NCBI RefSeq assembly: GCF_021353265.1
Contig: NZ_JAJTWU010000006.1
Span: 1-64,000, forward strand
Length of the DNA stretch: 64,000 nt
Direction: 5' to 3'
Source: Pelomonas cellulosilytica
Lineage (GTDB): Bacteria; Pseudomonadota; Gammaproteobacteria; Burkholderiales; Burkholderiaceae_C
Part shown: one piece after another, positions 17,974-27,842 of the stretch
Numbering within the stretch: position 1 is the stretch's first letter
Layout: each line of letters opens with the position of its first letter
Notes under the pieces: model-generated
The model's database searches: none
What the model saw: only the letters and a program-made list of their open reading frames with translations
What the model was told of the DNA's origin: nothing
Position numbers and translations under genes: made by a program

Positions 17974-20303
17974 GCCGCCGCAGCGTCCCGCTCTTCGACC
18001 GCCTGCCGGAGATCTACCGCGTCCGCGATGCGGAGCAGTCGCCGCCGGACCAGCTCAAGGCCTACCTCGGCGCTGTCGAGGACGTGTTCGGCGCGCTGCA
18101 TGACGACGTGGCGCAGCGCTACGAAGACCTGTTCATCGACACCTGCGCCGACTGGGTGGTGCCCTACATCGCCGACCTGCTCGGCACCAGCCACCTGAAG
18201 GGTGACTCGCGCACGCTGCGCGCCGACGTGGCCGACACCATCGCGTTGCGCCGCCGCAAGGGCACGCTGGGCGCGATCGAGCGGCTGGCCGTCAACCTCA
18301 CCGGCTGGGCCTGCCGCGCCGTGGAGATGCGCGAGAACCTCGGCTGGACGCAGCATCTCAACCACCAACGGCCCGACGCTGGTGGTCTGCCGCCCTACAG
18401 CGATGCGCGCCTCACGACGCTCGGCCACCGCATAACGCCGCGCGGCGGCACGGTGCCCATCCGCGCCCCGGCGGCGCTTGCGCTGCTCGGCACGCCATTC
18501 GACACCTTCGCCTATACGGCGGACGTGAAGCCCCACCTCGTCAACGGCAGCGTCGACCATGCGCGGCACATCAACCTGCCAGACCTCGTCGTCTTTCTCT
18601 GGCGCCTGGCGGCCTACCGCCTGCGCCTCGTGCGGCCGCTGGCCAAGGGCGCGACGGACCTCGGCGCGGCCACCCCGGTCGGCCTCGCGCGGTTCTGCAT
18701 CCGGCTGGACCTGCATCCGCTGGACCTGCCGGTGATCCTGTTCAACACCAGCCGCCCCGGCTTCCTGCAGGCCGACGGCGGCACGCCGCTGACCGAGCCC
18801 GACGCCGTGCCCGGCCCGCTGCTCGATGCGCGCCTCACGAGCGGCAGCGAAGCGGGCCACCCCGAGGACTACATCGCCGTCGGCTTCTTCGACGACGCGG
18901 CGACGCCGCCGACCGGCTTCGACCTGGCCGACACCGGGCTGAACCTGTTCCTGCCGCTGTCCGGGCAGCCGGTGTTCTCGACGACCGACTGGCGCTTCCG
19001 CGGCGACAACCTCTGTGCCTGGGAGACGGGCCTGCGCCGACCGCTGGCCGACGGCGAGATCGTGATCGACGGGCGCATCGGCCGGCTGCTGATCGGCGTG
19101 GGCAATGCAGCGCAGCGGGATGCGCTCGTCGATGCGGCGGGCACGACAGCACGCGTCTACGCGAGCTTCACCTATGGCGCGTCTGGCCCGGTTGGCGCAC
19201 ACCCCATCAGCCGCGCGCCGGTCGATGGACTCAGCGGCCTCACGGTCCGGCATGCGAGTGCGATGCCGGGCGGCCCCTCGCTGCAAAGCCAGCTGGGCGG
19301 CCTAGACACCGCAACTCAGCCGGTGCTCGTGCAAATCGACGACAGTCTCGTCCACGAGCTGGATCTCTCGGCCATCCCGGGCACCGTCGTCGACGGCGGC
19401 TTCGCGCTGCAGCTCGCGCAGTCGCTGACGATCCGCGCAGCGGACGGCCACCGGCCGATCATCATGCTGCGAAGGCCCCTGGCCTTCCGCCCGGTCGACG
19501 CGTCCGCGGCCACCATCGTCGGTCCGGCTGTGCGCTTCGAGGGGGTGATGATCGCGCCGGCCGCCAGCGGCTACCCGGCCGGTGCGCCGCTGGTGAGCCG
19601 CGCCGCCGTCACGAGCCTCGCCTTCGTCGGATGCACGCTGTTCCCGGGCGGCCATTCACTGCGCAACGGCACACGCGCACCGATGCAACCGGCGCTGGGC
19701 CTGCGCAACGGCTATGGCTTCATCGCTCCGGCCGACGAAGCCGCCTTCGTGCCGACGCCGCACATCGTGCTGCAGCGCTGCATCACCGGCGCACTGGCCA
19801 TCGATGAGCGCTACCGGCTCGACCTACAGGACTGCATCGTCGACGCCGACAGGGGCCTGGCCATCGGCAATCCGGTCGATCCGGCCAACGGCTGGAGCTG
19901 CGCGCTGGACTTCTCCGGCCTCACCGTCTTCGGCCATGTCCGCACGGCAGCGGTGGGTGGCAGCGGCGGCATCTTCACGCAACCTTTCTCGGTCTTGGAC
20001 AACCAGCATGGCTGCCTCAAGTTCTGCAGCTTCAGGGATGGCGCCAACCGGCTGCCGGCCAACCATTTCTGCGTGCGCGCGCCAGACGCGGCGCAGCGCT
20101 TCACCGCCGTGCGCTTCAACGCGCCGGGCTACGGCCAGCTCGCCTTCGGCGCCGACCTGCGCATCCGCACGGTCGGCCCCGGTGACGACGCGATGGGCGC
20201 CTTCGGCTTCCTGCTCGAAGCGCACAAGTGGATCAACCTGAACACCCGCCTGGCGGAGTTCATGCCGATCGGCATCCGGCCCCTGACCGTGCCGATTACC
20301 TAG
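17970..20303 (+). CDS. Phage tail protein I-like eCIS baseplate/fibre-anchor protein
   Basis: The start is the ATG overlapping the preceding stop, giving 777 residues. The first 150 residues resemble P2 tail protein I (LFDRLPEIYRVRD, YEDLFIDTCADWVVPYIADL, then RRRKGTLGAIERLAVNLTGW), which in phages links the baseplate to fibres. The remaining 600 residues are beta-rich with little similarity that I can name. They include segments around LQRCITGALAIDERYRLDLQ that look like beta-helix turns. Its place before the giant fibre-like gene fits a role as fibre attachment site. Confidence 0.85.
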   Translation: MSRRSVPLFDRLPEIYRVRDAEQSPPDQLKAYLGAVEDVFGALHDDVAQRYEDLFIDTCADWVVPYIADLLGTSHLKGDSRTLRADVADTIALRRRKGTLGAIERLAVNLTGWACRAVEMRENLGWTQHLNHQRPDAGGLPPYSDARLTTLGHRITPRGGTVPIRAPAALALLGTPFDTFAYTADVKPHLVNGSVDHARHINLPDLVVFLWRLAAYRLRLVRPLAKGATDLGAATPVGLARFCIRLDLHPLDLPVILFNTSRPGFLQADGGTPLTEPDAVPGPLLDARLTSGSEAGHPEDYIAVGFFDDAATPPTGFDLADTGLNLFLPLSGQPVFSTTDWRFRGDNLCAWETGLRRPLADGEIVIDGRIGRLLIGVGNAAQRDALVDAAGTTARVYASFTYGASGPVGAHPISRAPVDGLSGLTVRHASAMPGGPSLQSQLGGLDTATQPVLVQIDDSLVHELDLSAIPGTVVDGGFALQLAQSLTIRAADGHRPIIMLRRPLAFRPVDASAATIVGPAVRFEGVMIAPAASGYPAGAPLVSRAAVTSLAFVGCTLFPGGHSLRNGTRAPMQPALGLRNGYGFIAPADEAAFVPTPHIVLQRCITGALAIDERYRLDLQDCIVDADRGLAIGNPVDPANGWSCALDFSGLTVFGHVRTAAVGGSGGIFTQPFSVLDNQHGCLKFCSFRDGANRLPANHFCVRAPDAAQRFTAVRFNAPGYGQLAFGADLRIRTVGPGDDAMGAFGFLLEAHKWINLNTRLAEFMPIGIRPLTVPIT

Positions 20304-20314
20304 GAGTTCCTGCC

Positions 20315-23300
20315 ATGCAAGGCGATTTCTCTGCCCTCAAGTTTGACCCGCACGAGAACGAACGGCCTGTTGGCGCGCCCGCGCTCGGGGTGCTGCGCAA
20401 TGTCAACGGTGTGCTGCACCAGCAAGGCCGAGTCAGCACCGATGCGGACTTCAGCGAAGGCGAGCTGCTCGATCTCGGCTGGCAGGTGCAGGCGGGGCGC
20501 GACATCATCGGCGCGGGCGTCTGCGCCGTGCCGGCGGACGATGCGAGCGGATTTGAAGTGACCTCTGCGTTCGTCACGGGCGGCGCGGTGCACGTGAAGC
20601 TGCTGCCGGGGCATGCCTGGGCGGACGGCATCCTGGTCCAACTCGCGGGCACAGGCTCCGGCGCCGTCGAGCGCATGGCGGACTACCTCGGCCCACCGGT
20701 CGCCTCACCGCAGCCGGGCGTCGACAGCCTGGGCGAAGGCGTGCGCGATGCGGTCATCCTGGAAGTCTCCGAGGAATCGCTGAATGCCTTCCAGTACCCG
20801 CAAGCATTGCTCGAGCCCGCGCTGGGCGGCCCGGACACCAGCGAACGCGCCTACGTCAACATGCGGCTGCGCCTGCTGCGCCTGGCTGACGGCGAAGACT
20901 GCACCAACATCCGCGGCAAGCTACTGGATGACCCGGCCGCGAAGGGTCGACTGACGGCGACGCTCACACCTACCGTCGCGCTCGGTGGCGACTGCCCCGT
21001 CGTGGGCGGCGGCGGCTACACCGGCTTCGAGCACGCGCTGTACCGCATCGAGATCGCCGACACGGCGGGCATCGGGCGCTTCAAGTGGAGCCGCTTCAAC
21101 GGCGGCCTGTGCGGGCGCGGTCGCTTCGATGCGACGGTAAACCCGGCCACGATCACGATCGACGCCGGCCTGCCCGCCATCCTCTACAGCGGCCTCGCCA
21201 GCTTCTACCTGGAGGCGCTGCAGTACAACGAACTCGCCGGCCAATGGCGCGTGATCTACGGCAGCCACGCGACGCTCGGTGCGGACAACTCGCTCACGCT
21301 CGCCGCGCCTGCCGTGTTCGGCACGCTGCCGGCAACGACCGATCCGGTCTTCTTCCGCCTCTGGGATGGGCTCGAAGACATCGCCGCCTTCACCAACGCG
21401 CTGAGCCCGGTGGAACTGCGTGACGGCATCCGCCTGGTGTTCGATGCGGAAACACCCGGCAACTACCGGCCCGGCGACTACTGGACGTTCCCGCTGCGCG
21501 CCGGCGAGATCGGCAACCCCGACGTGCTGGTGGACGACGCGCCGCCCACCGGCATCGTCTACCACCGCGTGCCGCTGGCTGAGATTGAATGGACGGGCCG
21601 GCTGAACACCGACATCAGCGGCACCATCGAAGACTGCCGCAAGCGCTTTCGCCCGCTCACCAACCAGAAGCTGTGCTGCAGCTTCCTGATCGGCGATGGC
21701 GTTTCGAGCTTCGGCGACTTCAACTCGTTGGAACAGGCCGCCGCGCAGTTGCCGAAGGCCGGCGGCGAGTTGTGCCTGCTGCCCGGTATCCACCGCACGA
21801 ACCTGAAGCTGGACGGCCGCGTCAACGTGACCATCCACGGCTGCGGCCGGCGCACGCTGGTGCTGCCACGCGAAGCGACGCCGGCGGACCCGCTGCTGCA
21901 GTTCACCGACTGCACGGGCATCCACGTGCACGGACTGGACATGGCGACCTACGACGGGATCGGCATCCTGCTCGTCGGACGCCGCGACGGCAGTTGCAAG
22001 GAGATCGAGCTGAACCAGCTGCGCATGGTGGCGCGCGTGCACTGCATCCGCGCGGACGACGCGGCCGAGCTGCACATCCACGACAACCGGCTGCACCTGC
22101 TGGACACCATCGCCGGGCTGACCACCGTCTCGCTCGCCGCGGACGACAGCCTGGTCGAGCGCAACACGCTGGTCCTGCTCCCGTTCGTCGAGCGGCCCAA
22201 CGACCCCGGCCAGCCGGACGACGATCCGACCCGCGACCCGGCCGACCCTTGCGCACGGCCGACCATCCTGTACCGCTTCCCGAGGCTGGTGTTGGAGTAC
22301 CTGCACAGGGTGTGGAGCCTAGGCCTGGCCACGCTACTGCTGCCGCAGCCACCGTACCGGGCGCTGGGCGGCATCCACCTGCGGGCCGGCTGCGAGCGCG
22401 TGCGGCTGCTGGAGAACCACGTGGTGGGCGGTGCGGGCAACGGCATCGTCCTCGGCGGCGACCTCGATCCGCCGCTCCCACCGCCCCCCATCCTGCTGAA
22501 CGTGGCCCTGAGCGAGGGGCAGACGCGCGCGGCGCTGAACCGCGCCGACGGGGGCGCGGGCGAAGACGCGCCGGTCGCCGTCAATGTCGACACCACGAGC
22601 CTATTCCTCGCCCTCGTGCAGGACGAGCAAGGTGTGCCGCAGCCCGATGTGGATGTGTATCTCGAAGCGTCGGACACGCAGCTCTCCACCAACGCCGCCA
22701 GCAAGCCGCGCACGGCGGCGGGCACCATCTTCAGCGACCGCACCGACGCAGACGGTATGGCCAGCGTCAAGGCCGCACCCGGCCGTGCACTGCTGACGGT
22801 GGCCCCGAGCTGGCGCATCGTGAGCGTCAAGGAAGCGCGCGACCAGGGCGTGCTCAGCCATGCCGTGACCGTGGTGCCGCGCGCAGCCGCGCGCATTGGC
22901 AAGACGCAGGCTTTCCTGCACACGATCTCGATCGAGGGCAACGTTGTCGAGCAAATGGGGCTCTCGGGCATCGGCTTTGCGCTGCGGGCCAACGCATCGC
23001 TCACCTCCGCGGCAGGCGCCACGCTGAGCATGAACGATGCAAAGTCCAACCTGATCACGCTAGTCGACAACGCGCTTGGCGCGCTGGCGCTGACGCCGTT
23101 GCTGCGCGCCACGCACCCGGTGCGCGACCTGGAGATCCGCTGCAACCGCCTCGTGCACAACCTGCGTACGCCCTTCACTGAGGACATGCTCGCACAGGCG
23201 CAGCAGATCGGGCGCGGCGGGATTTCGCTGGCCATCGTGGACGGCGCAGCCATCAGCGACAACCACATCGAGGACAACGGCGTCAACGCGATCGACCCGG

Positions 23301-25180
23301 CCTGCGGCATCTTCATCGGCTGGGGCAATGACGTCGACATCGGCGGCAACGTGGTCGCGGCCAACGGTGCCATCACGGCGGACTACGAACAACGCCGCCG
23401 CGGCGGCCTGCGCGGCGGCATCTACGTACGCTTCAGCGGCGCGCTGACGAACCAGCTCTCCACGTCCACCGGCCGCAAGGCGGCGCTACGCCTGCACGAC
23501 AACCGGGTCGACCAGCCCGCAGGACGCGCTTTGACGGCCTTCGCCTTCGGGCCGGTGTCGGTCGTGTCCAACCACCTGAGCAGCGCCTACACGGGCCGCT
23601 TCGGCATCATCGACAGCGCCATCGGCGGCGTGCTGCTGCTCAACCTCGGTGGCATCCACCGGCTGATCGCCCGCCTGGCCGGCGGCAAGATCGACAACGA
23701 CCGCAGCTTCGTCAACCGCGCCGAGACCGCCCTGCCCGGTGGCGAGACGATCTACGACGACAACTTCGTACGGGTGGACGCGGTCAACCGCTCGATGATG
23801 GCTCAGGCGCTGCTGTGCCTGGACGACCTAGGCTACTCCAGCAACACCAGCGCCGCCTACTGCGCCGACCCGTTCTTCCTGAACACCGCGCTGGTGGCCG
23901 ACACGCTGCGTGTCACCGGCGGCCGGCTGCGCGAGGCTGCGACGCGCACGCTCTCGATGCTGAGTCTGGCAATGCGGGCCAACATCACGTCCCAGAACCA
24001 GGCCGACCATTGCATCTTCGCCCTGCCGGCCAGCAGCTCCACGCATGTGCCGCGCACGGTGGACGTGCCGAACCACGTGTTCGACTCGACCTTCTGCCGC
24101 AACGCGGCGGGGGCGAACCAGCCGATTGGCGTCTTCGCCGCGCCGGCGCTCAACGCCTATGCCGCGGACCTCGGCGGCACCGTCGCCGCTGATGCCTTCG
24201 AAGCGGACGAGGTCGCCACGCTCAGTAAACGCTACGCCGGCAACGGCATGGTGCAGGTCAACACCACCCAGGTGGCGATGACGCAGCGCTACCAGCTCGA
24301 AGCGAAGCGGATGGAAGCGAAGCTGGGCGCTGGGCATCCGACGACGGTGGCGCTGAAGGCGCGCGTCGAGGCCGCAGTCGGCGCGCAGTCGCTGCTCGCC
24401 ACGGGCGCTGAAGCCGTTGCCGCCGCTACGCCCACACGGCCGGACGGCGGCAGTACCCTCAGCGGGCGCCTCGTCAACTCCAAAGGCCAGGGCTTGGGCG
24501 GTTACTCGGTCGAGCTAGTCGTCAGCACACCCGGTGCCGCGGGCTCAATGATGGTCGGGCGGACGGATGCCACCGGTGGCTTCGCCATCGCCTTCGATGC
24601 CAACACCACGGCGCAGTTGCAGCAGCTCGGCAAGCTCCGGCCGCGCGTGCTGGATGCCAATGCGAAGGAAGTGCTGCTCGGGCCCGCCCCCGTGACGGTC
24701 TCGCCCGGCGCCGACGTGCAGATCACATTGACCCTGCCGCTGCGCATCGTGCCACGCTCGGTGGTGCTCGATGGAACGGTGATCTACGGTACGGGAACAC
24801 CGCCGCCGCCGCCGCCGTCTCCGGCACCCACGCCATCCCCGACACCCACACCCACACCCACACCCACACCCACACCCACACCCACACCCACACCCACACC
24901 ATCCCCGACGCCCACACCCACGCCGCCGTCTCCCCCGCCATCCCCGCAGATCCGGACCGCGCTGGAGAAGCTGGACATCGGCGACGAGCAGCGCAAGCAG
25001 CTCCGCGCGGGCGGCATCGTGGACGTGGAAGGCATCGTCGAGGCCGGTCAGGACAAGCTGGCCAAGATCTTCGGCAACGCTGACGTGGCCAAGCGCGTGC
25101 TGACGCTGGCAACGGCGCTGTTGAAAGACCGTGCCCCGCAGCCCCGCCCGGCGCTGAAGAAGGGCCGGCGCGCCAAGTAG
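20315..25180 (+). CDS. Giant DUF6519 beta-helix protein, fibre candidate
   Basis: The ATG at 20315 has an AGGAG site 8 bases upstream and yields 1621 residues. The N-terminus (MQGDFSALKFDPHENERPVG, then VLHQQGRVSTDADFSEGELL) is the DUF6519 domain found in eCIS and phage-tail-like loci. Residues of about 450-750 and 850-1300 contain many right-handed beta-helix turns, for example IHIHDNRLHLLD-like and VSNHLSSAY repeats. Two carboxypeptidase-regulatory-like Ig folds occur near residues 762 and 1378. A Pro-Thr linker at about 1495-1546 joins a small C-terminal helix-hairpin-helix-like domain (GGIVDVEGIVEAGQDKLAKI). A surface fibre or receptor-binding role is inferred from size, position and fold. 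Confidence 0.83.
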   Translation: MQGDFSALKFDPHENERPVGAPALGVLRNVNGVLHQQGRVSTDADFSEGELLDLGWQVQAGRDIIGAGVCAVPADDASGFEVTSAFVTGGAVHVKLLPGHAWADGILVQLAGTGSGAVERMADYLGPPVASPQPGVDSLGEGVRDAVILEVSEESLNAFQYPQALLEPALGGPDTSERAYVNMRLRLLRLADGEDCTNIRGKLLDDPAAKGRLTATLTPTVALGGDCPVVGGGGYTGFEHALYRIEIADTAGIGRFKWSRFNGGLCGRGRFDATVNPATITIDAGLPAILYSGLASFYLEALQYNELAGQWRVIYGSHATLGADNSLTLAAPAVFGTLPATTDPVFFRLWDGLEDIAAFTNALSPVELRDGIRLVFDAETPGNYRPGDYWTFPLRAGEIGNPDVLVDDAPPTGIVYHRVPLAEIEWTGRLNTDISGTIEDCRKRFRPLTNQKLCCSFLIGDGVSSFGDFNSLEQAAAQLPKAGGELCLLPGIHRTNLKLDGRVNVTIHGCGRRTLVLPREATPADPLLQFTDCTGIHVHGLDMATYDGIGILLVGRRDGSCKEIELNQLRMVARVHCIRADDAAELHIHDNRLHLLDTIAGLTTVSLAADDSLVERNTLVLLPFVERPNDPGQPDDDPTRDPADPCARPTILYRFPRLVLEYLHRVWSLGLATLLLPQPPYRALGGIHLRAGCERVRLLENHVVGGAGNGIVLGGDLDPPLPPPPILLNVALSEGQTRAALNRADGGAGEDAPVAVNVDTTSLFLALVQDEQGVPQPDVDVYLEASDTQLSTNAASKPRTAAGTIFSDRTDADGMASVKAAPGRALLTVAPSWRIVSVKEARDQGVLSHAVTVVPRAAARIGKTQAFLHTISIEGNVVEQMGLSGIGFALRANASLTSAAGATLSMNDAKSNLITLVDNALGALALTPLLRATHPVRDLEIRCNRLVHNLRTPFTEDMLAQAQQIGRGGISLAIVDGAAISDNHIEDNGVNAIDPACGIFIGWGNDVDIGGNVVAANGAITADYEQRRRGGLRGGIYVRFSGALTNQLSTSTGRKAALRLHDNRVDQPAGRALTAFAFGPVSVVSNHLSSAYTGRFGIIDSAIGGVLLLNLGGIHRLIARLAGGKIDNDRSFVNRAETALPGGETIYDDNFVRVDAVNRSMMAQALLCLDDLGYSSNTSAAYCADPFFLNTALVADTLRVTGGRLREAATRTLSMLSLAMRANITSQNQADHCIFALPASSSTHVPRTVDVPNHVFDSTFCRNAAGANQPIGVFAAPALNAYAADLGGTVAADAFEADEVATLSKRYAGNGMVQVNTTQVAMTQRYQLEAKRMEAKLGAGHPTTVALKARVEAAVGAQSLLATGAEAVAAATPTRPDGGSTLSGRLVNSKGQGLGGYSVELVVSTPGAAGSMMVGRTDATGGFAIAFDANTTAQLQQLGKLRPRVLDANAKEVLLGPAPVTVSPGADVQITLTLPLRIVPRSVVLDGTVIYGTGTPPPPPPSPAPTPSPTPTPTPTPTPTPTPTPTPTPSPTPTPTPPSPPPSPQIRTALEKLDIGDEQRKQLRAGGIVDVEGIVEAGQDKLAKIFGNADVAKRVLTLATALLKDRAPQPRPALKKGRRAK
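24842..24900 (+). repeat. Hexanucleotide tandem repeat encoding Thr-Pro linker
   Basis: About ten near-perfect copies of the six-base unit ACACCC lie inside the giant fibre-like gene and encode a (Thr-Pro)n stretch. Degenerate Pro-rich codons flank it on both sides (24796-24841 and 24901-24950). Because the unit is two codons, slippage changes linker length without shifting the frame. Confidence 0.9.
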
Positions 25181-25196
25181 CCGCCGCGTTCGCGCC

Positions 25197-27842
25197 ATGG
25201 CCAAAGCCGCCCACGCCACCCGAAAGGCCGGCCCGCCGCGCGCCGGTACGGCGACTCCGCGCGAGGCTGCGCCCGGCCGCAAGCCCGCGTCACGGGCCAC
25301 GGCAGCGCCAGGGGCGTGCGCCTGCGGCGGCGGCTGCCCACGCTGCGCCACCGCTGCGTCCAGCTGGCCGGAGAACGTATTGCGCCCGATGGAGTCGGAC
25401 TTCGGCACCGACTTCTCCGACATCCGCCTGCACCGGGATTCGCGCCGTGCGGCAGCACTCGGCGCGCTGGCCTTCACCCAGGGCCGAGAGGTGCACGTTG
25501 CGCCCGGCCGCTGGGCGCCGCATTCGGCAGCCGGGCGCGAGCTGATCGCACATGAGCTGGCACATGTGCAGCAGCAACGGCAAGGCCGCGTCGCCGGCAT
25601 GCCCGGGCAGATCAACGCGGAGCCAGCGCTGGAGCGCGAGGCCGATGCCCAGGCGCGCCGCGTGGTGCAGGCGCGCCCGCTAGGCAGATCTGCACCCGGT
25701 GCCATCCGCACGCCGGTCACGGGCCCGGTGCAACGGGTGCCCGACCCCGAGGGCTGCGCGGCGCCTGCCGGCATAGCCTGCCAGACGCTCGGCACCGAGC
25801 CGGCCACCATCAGTCGGTCCTTCACCTATCCACAGAACTCGGCCACGCTCACGCGCGCCTGGCGCACGGCCATCGACGCCCTCGCCGCCACCTGGCATGC
25901 GCAAGGCGCCAGCGGTGTGGTGCGGGTGGACGGCTATGCCAGCGCCGAGGGGCCGTGCGACTTCAACTGGACTCTCTCCTGCCAGCGCGCGCAGGCGGTG
26001 GTGGCCGAACTGACGAACCCCATCGACGGCAGCCCTGGCGTGCCGGCCGAGCGCATCGATGCATTCGCGCACGGCGAGAGCAATGCCGCCAGCGCGACGC
26101 TGCCAGGCAACCGCCGCGCGACCGTGAGTCTGCCGGGGCCGGACCCCGGCCTCTCGCAGGTACACGGAGCTGACCAGCGGGCCGACGCGGCGGGCAACGT
26201 CACGACGGTGCCCGATGCCGACCTGGCGCGCGAGATCGGTTATGAGCTCGACCCGAGCAGCCGGCCTGCGCCGGTGGCGCCGCCCGTGGTGCCGCCGGGC
26301 AGCCCGCCAGGCACGCCGCCTGTCATTCCGCCACCGCCGCCGCGTGTGCCCTGGGACGGCGTGCCGCAGAACGCCACGCCGGTCGAGATCGCCCGCGCCG
26401 CGGCCGCCCGCCAGGCCATGACCGCCGAGCTGTTCACCGCCTACGACGCCTATCTGACCTTCTTCCGCCCGACCGTCGTCGCCCAGCTGGCGCGGCCCCG
26501 CGTGCCCTTCACTACGCCCTCGGTTGCGGCCGGCGCCGCGGCAAACACCGGCGTGGTCGACATCGCCAACCAGGCGCAATCGGTGCTGGAGAGCCGCTAC
26601 GGGGTCTCGATGGACGCCTCGGCGTCGACCGCCGCCCAGGGCTACAACCGTGCTGCCCGCCACGCGGCCCCGACGGTCGATCCCAACATCTTCGACCCCT
26701 ACAGCGCCGCGGACCGCCAAGCGGCCACGGCCACGCCCGACCTCGCGCCCAGCGTGGCCTGGTGGCTGTTCGAAAACGACGTGCCGGGCGCGGCTGGTGC
26801 TGCCGGTTCGCGCGACTTTGCGACCACCGTGCTGGCCCGCCACCACTACGCCACGCAAGACCCTGGCGCCCAGCAGTTCCGCAGCGATGTCGCGCTCGCC
26901 TACGCCGCCGCCCGCACGCTTCCCGCACCCGGCAACCGACGGCAGCTCATCGACTACCGCCTGGCCCAATGGAGCGAACGCGGGCAGCTGGGCATCACGC
27001 TGCAATCGGCGTTCGACCCTGGCCCCAATGCCAACCGCGCTGAGCTGTTCCAGCGCTGGAACCTCTTCAAGACCGCAACGCACGAAAGCCTGCACCTGCG
27101 CGCACATCCCGCCTTCGATGCGGCTGACAAGGGCCGCGGCGCGCTGAAGGAAGGCTTCACCGAGATGTTCACTATCGCCACGCTGAACACGGGCCTGCTG
27201 GCCGGCGTACGCGCCGGCACGAACGAGCCGCTGCGCCGCGTCGTGGAGGGCCAAGTCACCACGCCCACGCCGGACGCTTCGCTGATCACCGACGCCGTGA
27301 CGCCCACGCAGTACGCCGAGCACCGCGCCGCGGCCGAGCGCATCCGTGATGGCGGCACGCCTCCGGGGGGCACTTTGCATGCCGGCATTGGTGAGCCCGG
27401 CGTGCGCGCCGTGTACTTCCAGGGCCACGTCGAATACCTCGGGCTCGATGCTCACGGCGACCCGTTGGGCGGCCTGCCCGCAGCAGGCGTGGCGCCTACC
27501 GTCCACATCCCCGCCGGCATCACCGGACTGAACGAACTGGCGCTGCGCACCAACGTCCCTCGAGCCACCATCGAGGCGGACAACCCTGGCATCGCCCCGC
27601 CGTTGCCGGCCACGGCTGTCCTCGCCGGCTGCACCGAGCACATCGTGGTGACGAGCAACACCATCTTCCCGCGCACCCATGCGGCGGAGAGTGTGACCGA
27701 GACGCGAGAGCAGATCGCCACGCAGCATGGGGTCTCAGTGGCTGCGTTGGCGCAGGCCAACCCCGACATTCCGCTGGACCCGATCACCCGCGAGTGGCCG
27801 ACGCTCGTGACCGGCCAGCGCATCCTGATTCCGAAGCCATGA
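25197..27842 (+). CDS. DUF4157 (eCIS core domain) protein with OmpA-like, metalloprotease-like and LysM parts
   Basis: This 881-residue mosaic starts with a cysteine cluster CACGGGCPRC (residues 41-50). The DUF4157 eCIS core domain follows, with HELAH at residues 119-123. Residues of about 212-315 look like an OmpA C-terminal domain (VRVDGYASAEGPCDFNW, SCQRAQAVVAEL). A Pro-rich linker follows near residue 365. Further on, a second zinc-site motif HESLH at 629-633 is followed by EGFTE at 652-656, a spacing compatible with a gluzincin peptidase. The C-terminus ends in a LysM-like repeat (REQIATQHGVSVAALAQANP). DUF4157 proteins are common eCIS-linked cargo or toxin carriers, so I infer an effector. 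Catalysis is unproven. Confidence 0.85.
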   Translation: MAKAAHATRKAGPPRAGTATPREAAPGRKPASRATAAPGACACGGGCPRCATAASSWPENVLRPMESDFGTDFSDIRLHRDSRRAAALGALAFTQGREVHVAPGRWAPHSAAGRELIAHELAHVQQQRQGRVAGMPGQINAEPALEREADAQARRVVQARPLGRSAPGAIRTPVTGPVQRVPDPEGCAAPAGIACQTLGTEPATISRSFTYPQNSATLTRAWRTAIDALAATWHAQGASGVVRVDGYASAEGPCDFNWTLSCQRAQAVVAELTNPIDGSPGVPAERIDAFAHGESNAASATLPGNRRATVSLPGPDPGLSQVHGADQRADAAGNVTTVPDADLAREIGYELDPSSRPAPVAPPVVPPGSPPGTPPVIPPPPPRVPWDGVPQNATPVEIARAAAARQAMTAELFTAYDAYLTFFRPTVVAQLARPRVPFTTPSVAAGAAANTGVVDIANQAQSVLESRYGVSMDASASTAAQGYNRAARHAAPTVDPNIFDPYSAADRQAATATPDLAPSVAWWLFENDVPGAAGAAGSRDFATTVLARHHYATQDPGAQQFRSDVALAYAAARTLPAPGNRRQLIDYRLAQWSERGQLGITLQSAFDPGPNANRAELFQRWNLFKTATHESLHLRAHPAFDAADKGRGALKEGFTEMFTIATLNTGLLAGVRAGTNEPLRRVVEGQVTTPTPDASLITDAVTPTQYAEHRAAAERIRDGGTPPGGTLHAGIGEPGVRAVYFQGHVEYLGLDAHGDPLGGLPAAGVAPTVHIPAGITGLNELALRTNVPRATIEADNPGIAPPLPATAVLAGCTEHIVVTSNTIFPRTHAAESVTETREQIATQHGVSVAALAQANPDIPLDPITREWPTLVTGQRILIPKP

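Noticed and set aside
17619-19286. 555-codon minus-strand frame across baseplate genes
   Set aside because: Shadow frame; composition dominated by Arg, Gly and Ala, no start context and no family pattern.
24842-24900. Tandem repeats considered as a CRISPR array
   Set aside because: Six-base units with no spacers, inside an open frame; no cas genes.
25680-27728. 682-codon open frame on the minus strand inside the DUF4157 gene
   Set aside because: Antisense shadow of a GC-rich gene; His/Arg/Gly/Val-rich without any motif, while the plus strand has clear domains.
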